A stretch of 56,888 nucleotides of DNA. Source: JAEULH01 sp034382075 (GTDB lineage Bacteria > Pseudomonadota > Alphaproteobacteria > Rhodospirillales > Defluviicoccaceae). The notes beneath the pieces are model-generated. The model made no database searches, was not told the DNA's origin, and was given only the letters and a program-made list of their open reading frames with translations. Positions 24,112 through 38,453 of the stretch are shown in pieces. The DNA is taken from contig JAXMOZ010000010.1 in assembly GCA_034382075.1 (NCBI GenBank), forward strand, positions 1 to 56,888, read 5' to 3'. A program made the translations under genes and the position numbers. Numbering within the stretch: the stretch's first letter is position 1; every line of letters starts with the position of its first letter.

Positions 24112-25584
24112 CTACTTCACCCGGGTGTAGTCGTAGATCCCGAGGTAGTGCTCGCCGGACCGGGCCCAGGAGTAGTCGGACGCCATGCCGTTGGTGATCA
24201 GCCGGCGGAACTCCTTGGGATAGTCGTACCACAGGCCGATCGCCCGGCTCAGCGCCGACTCCAGGCCGGCGAAGTCCGCCTCGCGGAAGACGTAGCCGTT
24301 GCGCTCCTCGGGCAGCTTGTCGGAGAAGTCGCGGTCGAAGACCGTGTCGACCAGGCCGCCGACGGCGCGCACCACCGGCACCGCGCCGTAGCGCATGGCG
24401 ATCATCTGCGCCAGGCCGCAGGGCTCGAACAGGCTGGGGACGACGACGATGTCGGCGCCGGCATAGATCTGGTGAGCGAGCTGCTCGTTGAAGCCGATCT
24501 CCATGTGGCAGTCGGCGTTGTCGTTGAGGTAGTGCTTCAGGTGCCAAAAGTGGTTGTTGATGCCGCTGTCGCCGCCGGCGCCGAGCAGGATGAACTGGGC
24601 GTTGTGCTCCAGCGCGTAGAACATCGCGTGCTGGATCAGGTGCACGCCCTTCTGCGCGTCGAGCCGGCCGACATAGGCGACCAGCGGCCTGAACTCCTTG
24701 CGCAGCCAGAGCCGCTCGCGGAGCGCGTCCTTGTTCGGGTACTTCCCCTCGACGTTCCACACCGTGTAGTGCGATGGGATGAACCGGTCGGTCTCCGGGT
24801 TCCAGATGTCATAGTCGACGCCGTTGAGGATGCCGCTGAACTTGTAGTGGTGGATCGCCAGCGTCTGCCCCAGCCCATAGCCCTGGTCGGTGTAGCGCGC
24901 TTCCCAGGAGTGGTGGGGCGACACCGTGGTGACGTGGTTCGAATAGACGATCCCGCCCTTCATCAGGTTGATGGCGGTGTTGTTGAAGTTGTCGAGCATC
25001 CGGTCGTAGTGGAAATAGTGCTCGGGCCGGCCGAGGCCGGTGGCCCACAGGATCGACTCGCCGGTGATGCCCTGGTGCTTGAAGTTGTGGATGGTGTAGC
25101 AGACCCGCTGCCGCTCCATCCCCATCCGGGCATAGATATCGTAGAGCAGGACGGGGATCAGCCCGGTCTGCCAGTCGTGGCAATGTAGGATGTCCGGGCG
25201 CTTGCCGGACTTGTAGAGGTATTCCATCGCCGCCCGGCAGAAGAAGGCAAACCGCATCGGGTCGTCGTTGAAACCGTAGAACGAACCGCGGTTGAAGAAA
25301 TTGTCCTGGGAGTGGGGCTCGATGAAAAAACACTTGCGCCCGTGGACAAAGCCGAACCAAACGGAGCAGGCGACGGACGCGCTGTACCACGGCACCCAGA
25401 GATCTTCATAGACTTTGTGCAAGCCCCAGATCTCGTCGTACCACATGCAGTCGTACTTGGGCAGAATGATCTCGACCGTGTTCCCACGGATTTCGATCTC
25501 GCGGCTTAGCCCGTAGACCACGTCGGCGAGCCCGCCGACTTTGGCTACGGGAGCCAATTCTGCTGAAATGTGGACAATGTACAT
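24112..25584 (-). CDS. glgA: Glycogen synthase (GT5 family)
   Basis: A 490-residue glucosyltransferase that extends alpha-1,4-glucan, normally from ADP-glucose. The glucosyl-nucleotide motif KVGGL stands at residues 15-19 after HISAELAPVA. The HCHDWQTGLIPVLL segment, the YVGRLDAQKGVHLI strand (start of the C-terminal domain) and the VVPSLFEPCGLAQMIAMRYG donor-site motif with its conserved Glu are all present. The frame is open 87 codons further upstream, but the ATG at 25584 starts exactly on the family N-terminus. It lies downstream of glgP on the same strand; a hairpin in the gap suggests separate or attenuated transcription. ADP- versus UDP-glucose use is inferred from the family. Confidence 0.93.
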   Translation of the reverse strand: MYIVHISAELAPVAKVGGLADVVYGLSREIEIRGNTVEIILPKYDCMWYDEIWGLHKVYEDLWVPWYSASVACSVWFGFVHGRKCFFIEPHSQDNFFNRGSFYGFNDDPMRFAFFCRAAMEYLYKSGKRPDILHCHDWQTGLIPVLLYDIYARMGMERQRVCYTIHNFKHQGITGESILWATGLGRPEHYFHYDRMLDNFNNTAINLMKGGIVYSNHVTTVSPHHSWEARYTDQGYGLGQTLAIHHYKFSGILNGVDYDIWNPETDRFIPSHYTVWNVEGKYPNKDALRERLWLRKEFRPLVAYVGRLDAQKGVHLIQHAMFYALEHNAQFILLGAGGDSGINNHFWHLKHYLNDNADCHMEIGFNEQLAHQIYAGADIVVVPSLFEPCGLAQMIAMRYGAVPVVRAVGGLVDTVFDRDFSDKLPEERNGYVFREADFAGLESALSRAIGLWYDYPKEFRRLITNGMASDYSWARSGEHYLGIYDYTRVK

Positions 25585-25941
25585 GCGAACCCGTTGTCTG
25601 CTACCAGCGCCTGATCTTTGTGCGAAGCAAGCGAAGCCCCCTTGAACAACGGTTCTGGCCCAGGCCTCCGGCGATGCCCGCGCCGGGACCGCCCGCAGCC
25701 GTAACCGTCCAGCCCGCCGCCGCAATATTTCCTTCGCAACCGCACGCCGGCACGGTCGATGGTTTACAGCCTTACGCCGGCCAACGGAAGCCTCCCGCGC
25801 CAGCGCTGCCACGCTTGCCACGACCGACCAGCCGGGCGGGGCCACGCCCGCCCGCGGCCCGAGGCCCTCTCCCGCTCGCGAGGCGCGGTTGCGGGAGAGG
25901 GGTGCGGGCGGCCGGTACGACCCGGAGCCGGTGGCGCGGCC
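25585..25941. other. Intergenic region between glgP and glgA
   Basis: This 357-base stretch holds no supported gene. Reading frames that cross it lack family resemblance and are chance products of high GC. It contains the 25865-25901 hairpin near the glgP end and presumably the glgA promoter, though no clear -35/-10 pair stands out. Confidence 0.6.
25865..25901. terminator. Perfect hairpin downstream of glgP
   Basis: A perfect eleven-base stem (ccctctcccgc / gcgggagaggg) with a 15-base loop lies 41 bases beyond the glgP stop, before glgA. The gcgggagagggg arm is a common alphaproteobacterial intergenic motif. There is no T run; it may terminate or protect the glgP message. Confidence 0.5.
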
Positions 25942-28443
<2,502 letters not shown>

Positions 28444-28757
28444 ATGTTCGCTCTCCCTGCTCAACGTTGTGATCTTCTGCCCGCTGCGGCTTGCCGGCGG
28501 ACGGTGCGGCGCGGGTCGATAAGGAACGCCTGCGGCTTTTGCGCCGCTAACCCGCGATGATGCGTATGCCCGCCTGCCGGCGATCGCCGACAGGGCGCCG
28601 AGGAAATGGTTGGCCGTCCGCGTTGTCTTCGTGGGCCCGAAGCCGTCTCCCGCTTCGACCGCCGTTCGTTGCGAAGCATTATACCGACCGACCGGCTTGA
28701 GGAAACAATGCTGCGTCGGGGCCGCGCAATCCGTCGGCCGCGGGGCTGTCGCCGGCT
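28444..28757. other. Intergenic region upstream of glgP
   Basis: A 314-base gene-free stretch between the end of tlyA and the glgP start, both on the minus strand. No family-like frame is present. It contains a TATAAT-type box on the minus strand (28678-28683); the rest shows no strong hairpin or repeat. Confidence 0.6.
28678..28683 (-). promoter_or_regulatory. Possible -10 box for glgP
   Basis: Read on the minus strand this is a perfect TATAAT in GC-rich DNA, 235 bases upstream of the glgP start. A weak -35 (TTGTTT) lies 19 bases further upstream, a slightly long spacer. The long leader it implies is unexplained, so the call is tentative. Confidence 0.35.
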
Positions 28758-29510
28758 TCAGCAGGGCGCCGCGTGGCGGCCGGCGATCAGGAACTCGACG
28801 TTGCCGGATGGGCCCGTGATCGGGCTTTCGCAGACGCCGAGGACGCGCCAGCCGGGCTGATCGCCGAGCCAGCCCTCGATCCCGGCGCACACCGCCCGGT
28901 GCACCTCCGGATCGCGGACGACGCCCCCCTTGCCCACCTGCCCGCGCCCGGCCTCGAACTGCGGCTTGATCAGGGCCACCAGCGCCGCCTCTTCGCCCAC
29001 CAGCGCCAGCGCCGCCGGCAGGGCGGTCCTGAGCCCGATGAAGCTGACGTCGCAGACGATGAGCTGGATGCGGTCTGGGACGAGCGCCGCCGACAGCTCC
29101 CGGGCGTTGGTGCGCTCGAGGACGACCACCCGCGGATCCTGGCGCAGCCGCCAGGCGAGCTGGCCGTGGCCGACGTCGACGGCATAGACCTTGGCGGCGC
29201 CGCGGGCGAGCAGGACGTCGGTGAAGCCGCCGGTGGAAGACCCCAGGTCGAGACAGACGCAGCCGTTCGGGTCGATGGCGAAGTGATCGAGGCCGTGGGC
29301 AAGCTTCACCCCGCCGCGCGAAACCCAGGGATGGTCGCGGCCCTTCAGGGTGAGGGCGGCGTCTTCGCCCAGCCGCTGGCCGGGCTTGTCGATCCGCCGC
29401 TCGCCGGCAAAAACCAGACCGGCCAGGATCAGGGCCTGCGCCCTGCTCCGGCTTTCGGCGAGGCCTTTGGCGACCACCAGCTCGTCGGCGCGCAGGCTCC
29501 GCAGAACCAC
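28758..29510 (-). CDS. tlyA: TlyA family rRNA 2'-O-methyltransferase
   Basis: A protein of about 250 residues in the TlyA/hemolysin-A family, which methylates ribose in 16S and/or 23S rRNA. An N-terminal S4 RNA-binding domain (ADELVVAKGLAESRSRAQAL to about 60) is followed by a Rossmann methyltransferase domain with CLDLGSSTGGFTDVLL (86-101) as the SAM motif. VSRGGVKL supplies Lys69, and DVSFIGL and KPQFEAG complete the family signature. No ATG is available near the domain start; the GTG at 29510 fits and overlaps the dxs tail by only a few bases after the dxs TGA region. It is the last gene of xseB-ispA-dxs-tlyA. Confidence 0.9.
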   Translation of the reverse strand: MVLRSLRADELVVAKGLAESRSRAQALILAGLVFAGERRIDKPGQRLGEDAALTLKGRDHPWVSRGGVKLAHGLDHFAIDPNGCVCLDLGSSTGGFTDVLLARGAAKVYAVDVGHGQLAWRLRQDPRVVVLERTNARELSAALVPDRIQLIVCDVSFIGLRTALPAALALVGEEAALVALIKPQFEAGRGQVGKGGVVRDPEVHRAVCAGIEGWLGDQPGWRVLGVCESPITGPSGNVEFLIAGRHAAPC

Positions 29511-29514
29511 CTGG

Positions 29515-31434
29515 TCAGGCGCTCGCGGCCTCCGCCGCCTCGCCGTCGAGGCCGAGGGTGCGGAGCGCGGTGGCGACGATCGCGGCGGCGCCGAGCCCGG
29601 CATGCTCGTACTGCAGCTCGGGCTTGTCCTGGTCGAGGAAGACGTCGGGGAGCGTCATCGGCCGCACCTTCACTCCCGTCTCCAGAAGGCCGGAGACCGC
29701 CATGAACTGGAGCACGTGGCCGGCGAAGCCGCCGGCAGAGCCCTCCTCCAGGGTCAGCAGCACCTGGTGCTCGCGGGCGAGCAGCCGGATCAGCTCCTCG
29801 TCCAGCGGCTTGGCGAAGCGGGCGTCGGCAACGGTGGTGGACAGCCCCCGCGCCGCCAACTCCTCGGCCGCCTTCAGCGTGTCCTTCAGCCGGCCGCCGA
29901 GATTGAGCAGGGCGATGGTGTTGCCTTCGCGCAGGATCCGGCCCTTGCCGATCGGCAGCACGGAACCCCGCTCCGGCATCTCGACGCCCATCCCCTCGCC
30001 GCGGGGGTAGCGCACCGCGCTCGGCCGGTCGTCGATGGCGGCGGCGGTGGCGATCATGTGCATGAGTTCTGCCTCGTCGCCGGCGGCCATCACCACCATG
30101 TCCGGCAGGCAGCAGAGGTAGGGCAGGTCGAAAGCGCCGGCGTGGGTGGCGCCGTCGGCGCCGACCAGCCCCGCCCGGTCGATGGCGAAGCGAACCGGCA
30201 GCTTCTGCAGGGCAACGTCGTGGACCACCTGGTCGTAGGCCCGCTGCAGGAAGGTGGAATAGATCGCGGCGAACGGCTTGAACCCTTCGGCGGCGAGCCC
30301 GGCGGCGAAGGTGACCGCGTGCTGCTCGGCGATGCCGACGTCGAAACAGCGCTCCGGGAAGCGCTCCTCGAACTTGTCGAGCCCGGTGCCGGCCGGCATT
30401 GCCGCGGTGATGGCGATGATCTTGTCGTCTTCCTCGGCCTCCTTGATCAGCGACCTGGCGAAGACGCCGGTGTAGCTCGGCGCGTTGGCCTTGGCCTTGA
30501 CCTGCTCGCCGGTGACGACGTCGAACCTGTTCACCCCATGGTACTTGTCGGCCGACTGCTCCGCCGGCTGATAGCCGTGGCCCTTGCGGGTGACGACGTG
30601 GAGCAGCACCGGCCCCGGCTCGCGGTCGTCGCGCAGGTTCTTCAACACCGGCAGCAGGTGCTCGAGGTTGTGCCCGTCGACCGGGCCGACATAGAAGAAG
30701 CCGAGCTCCTCGAACAGGGTGCCGCCGGTCACCAGGCCGCGGGCGTATTCCTCGGCCTTGCGGGCGGCGACCTCGATGCCGCGGGGGAACTTCTTCGCCA
30801 TCTCGGCGACGACGTGGCGCAGCGAGCGGTAAGGCTTCGACGAGATCAGCCGGGAGAGATAGGCGCTCATCGCCCCCACCGGCGGGGCGATCGACATGTC
30901 GTTGTCGTTGAGGACGACGATCAGCCGCGAGTCCATGGAGCCGGCGTTGTTCATCGCTTCGTAGGCCATGCCCGCGCTCATGGCGCCGTCGCCGATCACG
31001 GCGATGACGTCGTGGTCCTCCTTGCGGAAGTCGCGGGCGACCGCCATCCCCAGCGCCGCCGAGATCGAGGTGGAGGTGTGCGCGGCGCCGAACGGGTCGT
31101 ATTCGCTCTCCGAGCGCTTGGTGAAGCCGCTCAGCCCGCCGCCCTGGCGCAGCGTCGGCATCCGTTCGCGCCGGCCGGTGATGATCTTGTGCGGGTAGGC
31201 CTGGTGGCCGACGTCCCAGATCAGCCGGTCGCGGGGCGTGTCGAAGACGTAGTGGAGCGCCACGGTCAGCTCGACCACGCCCAGGCTGGCGCCGAGGTGG
31301 CCGCCGGTGATCGAGACCACACGGATCGTCTCCTGGCGCAGCTCGTCGGCCAGCTGCTGCAGCTGATCTTCGGGCAGCGTCCTGAGATCGCTGGGAAAAT
31401 TGACGCGATCCAAGAGCGGCGTCCGTGTGTCCAT
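29515..31434 (-). CDS. dxs: 1-deoxy-D-xylulose-5-phosphate synthase
   Basis: A 639-residue thiamine-diphosphate enzyme that condenses pyruvate and glyceraldehyde 3-phosphate, the first step of the MEP isoprenoid pathway. Landmarks: SITGGHLGASLG with His46, DVGHQAYPHK, the TPP motif from GDGAMSAG (148-155) to NDNDM (176-180), and in the second domain DVGIAEQHAVTFAAG with the catalytic Glu, then DRAGLVGADGATHAGAFD. Length is typical. The ATG at 31434 is chosen because the frame upstream is only a shadow of ispA. It is preceded by ispA (55-base gap) and followed by tlyA almost without a gap. Confidence 0.96.
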   Translation of the reverse strand: MDTRTPLLDRVNFPSDLRTLPEDQLQQLADELRQETIRVVSITGGHLGASLGVVELTVALHYVFDTPRDRLIWDVGHQAYPHKIITGRRERMPTLRQGGGLSGFTKRSESEYDPFGAAHTSTSISAALGMAVARDFRKEDHDVIAVIGDGAMSAGMAYEAMNNAGSMDSRLIVVLNDNDMSIAPPVGAMSAYLSRLISSKPYRSLRHVVAEMAKKFPRGIEVAARKAEEYARGLVTGGTLFEELGFFYVGPVDGHNLEHLLPVLKNLRDDREPGPVLLHVVTRKGHGYQPAEQSADKYHGVNRFDVVTGEQVKAKANAPSYTGVFARSLIKEAEEDDKIIAITAAMPAGTGLDKFEERFPERCFDVGIAEQHAVTFAAGLAAEGFKPFAAIYSTFLQRAYDQVVHDVALQKLPVRFAIDRAGLVGADGATHAGAFDLPYLCCLPDMVVMAAGDEAELMHMIATAAAIDDRPSAVRYPRGEGMGVEMPERGSVLPIGKGRILREGNTIALLNLGGRLKDTLKAAEELAARGLSTTVADARFAKPLDEELIRLLAREHQVLLTLEEGSAGGFAGHVLQFMAVSGLLETGVKVRPMTLPDVFLDQDKPELQYEHAGLGAAAIVATALRTLGLDGEAAEAASA

Positions 31435-31489
31435 ACCAGTGCTCTCCACTAAGGTCCGGGCGCGGCGGCTCGAAGCCCGCCGCGCTCTC

Positions 31490-32377
31490 CTAATTCTTCC
31501 GCTCGACGATGAAGCCCGCAAGGGCGCGCAACGGGTCGGCGGCCGTATCGAACATCCCGAGATGCTCGACCGCTTGCTTCGCCAGCATATCGGATTGACT
31601 GCGCGCCCGCGCGATCCCCAGCAGCGAAACGAACGTCGCCTTCCCCGCCCGCTCGTCCTTGTGGGTGGCCTTGCCCACCACTTCGGCGTCACCCTCGACG
31701 TCGAGCAGGTCGTCGACGATCTGGAAGGCGAGGCCCAAGTCGTGGGCGTAGGCGCGCAGGGCGTGCCGGGCGCTGTCTCCGGCCTTCCCCAGGATGGCCC
31801 CGGCCTCGCAGGAAAAGGCGATCAGCGCCCCCGTCTTCATCCGCTGCAGCCTGGTGATCTCGGCCATGCCGAGCTCGCGGTGCTCGGCCAGAAGGTCCAG
31901 CATCTGCCCGCCGACCATCCCGTCGATCCCGGCCGCCTTGGCCAGCTCGACCACCAGATCGGCGCGCACCCTGGCATCGGTGTGGGTCGCCGGATCCGCC
32001 AGGACCTCGAAGGCGCGGGTCAGCAGGCCGTCGCCTGCGAGAATCGCCGTCGCCTCGTCGAACTTCACGTGGCAGGTGGGCATCCCCCGGCGCAGCGTGT
32101 CGTCGTCCATCGCCGGCAGGTCGTCGTGGATCAGCGAGTAGCTGTGGATCATCTCCACCGCCGCCGCCGTTCTCAGCGCGAACGAGCGGCTGACCCCGAA
32201 CAGTTCGGCGCCGGACAGCACCAGGAACGGCCGGATGCGCTTGCCGCCAGCCAGCGTCGAATAGCGGATGGCCTCGAGCAGCCGGGTGTCGACATCGTTG
32301 TGCATCGGCAGCAGTTGATCGAGCGTCGCATCGACGGCCCGCGCGTTTTCGGCCAAGGCCGCGGTAATCTTGGACAC
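31490..32377 (-). CDS. ispA: Polyprenyl synthetase, farnesyl diphosphate synthase type
   Basis: A 295-residue short-chain prenyl diphosphate synthase. The first aspartate-rich motif DDLPAMDDD (85-93) and the second, FQIVDDLLD (Asp222, Asp223, Asp226), bind the magnesium-diphosphates. GGKRIRP at about 44-50 contacts isopentenyl diphosphate. The segment MIHSYSLIHDD, with aromatic and Ser residues just before the first motif, is usual for farnesyl synthases, though geranylgeranyl synthase cannot be excluded. It makes precursors for ubiquinone and undecaprenol. The order xseB-ispA-dxs is standard in this class; the xseB stop is 21 bases upstream. Confidence 0.94.
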   Translation of the reverse strand: MSKITAALAENARAVDATLDQLLPMHNDVDTRLLEAIRYSTLAGGKRIRPFLVLSGAELFGVSRSFALRTAAAVEMIHSYSLIHDDLPAMDDDTLRRGMPTCHVKFDEATAILAGDGLLTRAFEVLADPATHTDARVRADLVVELAKAAGIDGMVGGQMLDLLAEHRELGMAEITRLQRMKTGALIAFSCEAGAILGKAGDSARHALRAYAHDLGLAFQIVDDLLDVEGDAEVVGKATHKDERAGKATFVSLLGIARARSQSDMLAKQAVEHLGMFDTAADPLRALAGFIVERKN

Positions 32378-32398
32378 TGGTGGCTCCGGCTCGCTCGC

Positions 32399-32650
32399 TC
32401 AGTCCAGGTCGATGCGCTCGGCGGTGACCGCGCCGCCCGGAGCAACGACGATTTTCTCGACCCTCGACTGGGCCTCCTTAAGCTTCGCCTCGCAGTGCCG
32501 CTTCAGGATGATCCCCCGCTCGTAGCCGGAAATGGCCTCGTCCAGCCTGGCCGAGCCCTCCTCCAGGCGGCGGACGATCGCCTCCAGCTCGGCCAGCGCG
32601 TCCTCGAAGCTCATCGCAGAGACGTCGTCGCCGCAGCCGTTATCAGCCAT
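32399..32650 (-). CDS. xseB: Exodeoxyribonuclease VII small subunit
   Basis: An 83-residue protein matching XseB, the small subunit of the nuclease that degrades single-stranded DNA. The signature SFEDALAELEAIVRRLEEG is followed by a coiled helix, ISGYERGIILKRHCEAKLKEA, that binds the large subunit. The ATG at 32650 is used; an in-frame TTG lies one codon earlier behind ggagg. It heads the isoprenoid operon, as in many alphaproteobacteria. The xseA gene is not in the window. Confidence 0.93.
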   Translation of the reverse strand: MADNGCGDDVSAMSFEDALAELEAIVRRLEEGSARLDEAISGYERGIILKRHCEAKLKEAQSRVEKIVVAPGGAVTAERIDLD

Positions 32651-32922
32651 CAACCTCCGCCCTGCCGCCGCACGGGAGTGCCGCGGCCGAGAAAATACAA
32701 CACCATGCAGGCACGGTTATCAGCATGATAGACCGCAGGGTCGGGTTTATGCGGCTTTGCCCCGCGGCGCAAGCGTGCTGCGCGGGATCATCTACGGGAT
32801 CATCCGGCGCGCCGGCAGGGTCACCTGGACGGAAGGGCAGCGCAGGATACGCCGAATGCGCAGGTGGCTGGGGGCGCGGCTTGCCGTAACGTGGGCTCCC
32901 TGGTGTCTGGGGGGCGTGTCGC

Positions 32923-33777
32923 ATGCCGCACCCACCGGTCGAGATCGGCGAGCCCATCGTTTCGCGCGACGAGATGCGGGAAGGCTTGCTCGAGTTCGCC
33001 CGCCTCTACCGGCACCGCCCGATCCGCGACAACAGCGGCGGGATGATGATCCCGCACATGTACGTGCTCTGGCTGATCTTGCGGAAGGTCCGTCCCTCCG
33101 TCGTGATCGAAAGCGGCGTGTTCAGGGGACAGAGCACGTGGCTCATCGAGCAGGCCTGCCCCGAAGCCGCAGTCATCTGCTTCGAGCCCAGGATCGACCA
33201 GATCGTCTACACGTCCAGCCGGGCCACCTACGTGCGCGGCGACTTCCTCGCTTACGGCAAGGATCTGTCCGCCAGCCGGGCCTTCGCGTTCTTCGATGAC
33301 CACCAGGACGCGCTGCCGCGGATAAAGCACTGCAAGTGGATCGGCATCAAGGAGATGATGTTCGACGACAACTACCCGCCGGGCAAGGGAGACTGCTACA
33401 GCATCAAGAAGATAATCTTCGGTTCCGGCTTCGAACCCAAGCGGAGGATTTCCTCGTTCCAGAGGAACGACCTGTTCACTCGGGTGCTGAGAAAAGCATT
33501 TCGGCTTGCTCACTATGATCCTTTCGCCCCAATCGGAGATCTTCCGATCGAGCCGAATACAGACGACTGGATGCTGCTGAAGAAAAACCTCGATTGCTAC
33601 ATGGAGTTTCCGCCCATCATCAAAGCGGAGAAAACCAGGTGGGGTGAAGACTGGGGCTACTTCACCTACGCAACGCCGGAGCCAATCCTGTCCGCGGCGG
33701 ACCACGGCCAGGAGTTGTCAGCGTACTGGGAGGAAGCATACGCCTACACTTGGCCTTGCTACGCGCGGCTCAAGTAG
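32923..33777 (+). CDS. Uncharacterised protein with a possible methyltransferase-like fold
   Basis: A 284-residue cytoplasmic protein. I do not recognise the family with certainty. The segment SVVIESGVFRGQSTWLIEQA (about 59-78) followed by AVICFEPR resembles the glycine motif and acidic strand-2 end of SAM-dependent methyltransferases or of related cephalosporin-hydroxylase-like proteins. FAFFDDHQDALPR could be the next strand. The C-terminal half, rich in Lys, Tyr, Trp and Phe, has lower GC than its neighbours and looks transferred. It is the only plus-strand gene between two conserved minus-strand operons, divergent from xseB (272-base gap) and convergent with coaD, which suggests an insertion. 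Such proteins often modify surface glycans; this is a guess. Confidence 0.75.
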   Translation: MPHPPVEIGEPIVSRDEMREGLLEFARLYRHRPIRDNSGGMMIPHMYVLWLILRKVRPSVVIESGVFRGQSTWLIEQACPEAAVICFEPRIDQIVYTSSRATYVRGDFLAYGKDLSASRAFAFFDDHQDALPRIKHCKWIGIKEMMFDDNYPPGKGDCYSIKKIIFGSGFEPKRRISSFQRNDLFTRVLRKAFRLAHYDPFAPIGDLPIEPNTDDWMLLKKNLDCYMEFPPIIKAEKTRWGEDWGYFTYATPEPILSAADHGQELSAYWEEAYAYTWPCYARLK

Positions 33778-33829
33778 CCGCTCGCCTTCTCGTTCGTGCG
33801 ACGCGGATGCGGAGAAGCGGGCCTGCCCG

Positions 33830-34360
33830 TCAGTCCCAGGTGCGGGCGCGGGCGTCGGGGTCGGCCAGGCGGCGGACGGTCCGCGCCTTGACCGAGCCCG
33901 GCACGAACGAGGCAATGTCGCCGCCGAGCCGGGCCACTTCCTTGACGAACCGGGAGGCGATGAACTGGTGGTTCTCCGACGCCATCAGGAACACGGTCTC
34001 GACGCCGTTGTTCAGCCGGGTGTTCATTGCCGCCATCTGGAACTCGTACTCGAAATCGGAGACGGCGCGCAGCCCCCTGAGGATGATCGTCGCCCCCACC
34101 TCCTCGACGAAATGCATCAGCAGGTTGGAGAAGGGCCGAACCCGGATGCGGCTGCCGTCGCCGTTGCGCAGCCGCGAGACCTCTTCCTCCAGCATCTCCA
34201 CCCGCTCGTCGAGGCTGAACAGCGGCCCCTTGCCGGCGTTGACCGCGACGCCGATGACGAGTTGGTCGACGATGCGGGTCGCCCGGTCGATGATGTCCAT
34301 GTGGCCGTTGGTGACCGGGTCAAAGGTGCCCGGGTAGACGCCGACGCGGGCGCTGCTCAT
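33830..34360 (-). CDS. coaD: Phosphopantetheine adenylyltransferase
   Basis: A 176-residue nucleotidyltransferase that forms dephospho-CoA from phosphopantetheine and ATP. The nucleotide motif GTFDPVTNGH (11-20) contains the TxGH signature; ILRGLRAVSDFEYEFQMAAMN and the late VKEVARLGGDIASFVP are standard CoaD segments. The frame upstream is a chance overlap with gyrA; the ATG at 34360 gives the usual length. It follows gyrA on the same strand with an 83-base gap, matching the common alphaproteobacterial order gyrA-coaD. Confidence 0.95.
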   Translation of the reverse strand: MSSARVGVYPGTFDPVTNGHMDIIDRATRIVDQLVIGVAVNAGKGPLFSLDERVEMLEEEVSRLRNGDGSRIRVRPFSNLLMHFVEEVGATIILRGLRAVSDFEYEFQMAAMNTRLNNGVETVFLMASENHQFIASRFVKEVARLGGDIASFVPGSVKARTVRRLADPDARARTWD

Positions 34361-34443
34361 TCCGTTGGTCCTCGTCCCACTCCAGGCATGGCCACCGGTC
34401 TTCTGCCGGTTGCCCCGATGCGTGGTCTCGCTCCCGCCCCGGC

Positions 34444-37212
<2,769 letters not shown>

Positions 37213-37361
37213 AGGCGAGCGGAAAACCTGTTGCGAATGCGACGAGTTACGAGGAGATCACGAAGGCGACCGTATCACGGCGGCTGCGCCGCGACAATCG
37301 CCGCACCCGCGAAACCGCTTCTCCCTCAGGCGGGGCCGCCCCACCCGCCCGATCGAGCATG

Positions 37362-37988
37362 TCACGGCCGCGCCGGCGCGGCGGCGGGGTCCTCTTCCGT
37401 CCCGTCCGGCTCGATCTGCTGCGAAAGCTCGGCCGGGTCCGGCTGCTGCGTCGGGTCGGCCGGAGCGAGGTTGGCGCCCCAGATCCAGCCTTCCAGCTCG
37501 CCGGTGGCGATGCGGAAGTAGCCGCGGTCCGGCTTCGGCTCGACCAGGATCACCATCGCCCCCTCGTCGGCCCGGCCCAGCGCGGTCGAGCCCGGCGTCG
37601 GCCGAGCGCGGATGTTGCTGCGGCGGACGACCCGCATCGGGGTTTCGAAGAACGCAGGATCGCCTACGGCCACCGCCGGCTCGGCCTCGCCCTCGCCGCC
37701 CCTCGCCGGATGGCCGGTGGCCACCGGGACGGGCGTCTCCGCCTCGTCTTCGGCGACGGCCGGGTCCGGCCGCTGCGCGCCGGGCACAGCCGGAGCCGGA
37801 GGGGCGGCAGGCATGTCGACGGTGACCAGGCGCTCGCCGCCCTGCCAGGTGCTCCAGACGAGGATCGCGACCGCAAGCACGGCGGCGCCGGCGGCGAGGG
37901 CGACGACGCTTATCCTGGGGCTGCCACCGCTGCCGCCGGCAGAGCCGCCGTTTCGCGGGCCGCCAGGGCCGCGCGCTGGCAGCGCCAC
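37362..37988 (-). CDS. Membrane-anchored SH3-like domain protein
   Basis: A 208-residue protein. A Gly-rich cytoplasmic tail is followed by one transmembrane helix (about 26-46, ISVVALAAGAAVLAVAILVW), a Pro/Ala/Glu linker, and a bacterial SH3-like domain (about 118-175, with SNIRARPTPGSTALGRADEG and GYFRIATGELEGWIWGANLA). Such domains usually bind peptidoglycan or ligands in the periplasm. The start codon is GTG, placed immediately after the TAG of ssb, so translation is coupled. It lies between ssb and gyrA; no specific function is known. The low-complexity Pro/Gln/Glu tail is poorly conserved in general. Confidence 0.8.
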   Translation of the reverse strand: MALPARGPGGPRNGGSAGGSGGSPRISVVALAAGAAVLAVAILVWSTWQGGERLVTVDMPAAPPAPAVPGAQRPDPAVAEDEAETPVPVATGHPARGGEGEAEPAVAVGDPAFFETPMRVVRRSNIRARPTPGSTALGRADEGAMVILVEPKPDRGYFRIATGELEGWIWGANLAPADPTQQPDPAELSQQIEPDGTEEDPAAAPARP

Positions 37989-38453
37989 CTAGAACGGGAT
38001 CTCGTCGTCGAGATCGCCGGCCGGGAGCGCCGGGGCGGAGCCGCCGCGCTGCTCGGCCTGGCCGTAAGCGTCGCCGCCGGCAAAGGCGCCGCCGCCGTCA
38101 CCGCGGCCGTCGAGCATGGTGAGCTCGCCGCGGAACCGCTGCAGCACGACCTCCGTGGTGTAGCGCTCCTGATTGTCGTTGCCGGTCCATTTGCGCGTCT
38201 GCAGGGCGCCTTCCACATACACCTTGGCGCCCTTGCGGAGGAACCGCTCGGCAACGTCGGCAAGGCGCTCGTTGAAGATCACCACCCGGTGCCACTCGGT
38301 TCTCTCCCGCTGCTCGCCGCTTTGGCGATCCTTCCACCGCTCGGAGGTCGCCACCGACAGATGCACGATCTTGGTGCCGTCCTGCATTTGCCGCACTTCC
38401 GGGTCGCGGCCAAGATTGCCGACGAGGATGACTTTGTTGACGGATCCTGCCAT
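37989..38453 (-). CDS. ssb: Single-stranded DNA-binding protein
   Basis: A 154-residue SSB protecting single-stranded DNA in replication and repair. The N-terminal OB fold begins NKVILVGNLGRDPEVR and includes SVATSERWKDRQSG and TEWHRVVIFNERLADVAERFLRKG. A Gly-rich linker follows, and the C-terminal tip DLDDEIPF is the acidic protein-docking tail. The ATG at 38453 gives the canonical N-terminus MAGSVNKV. It is divergent from uvrA (200-base gap), a widespread arrangement, and coupled to the SH3 gene downstream. No alphaproteobacterial LexA site (GTTC-N7-GTTC type) was seen in the gap. Confidence 0.97.
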   Translation of the reverse strand: MAGSVNKVILVGNLGRDPEVRQMQDGTKIVHLSVATSERWKDRQSGEQRERTEWHRVVIFNERLADVAERFLRKGAKVYVEGALQTRKWTGNDNQERYTTEVVLQRFRGELTMLDGRGDGGGAFAGGDAYGQAEQRGGSAPALPAGDLDDEIPF

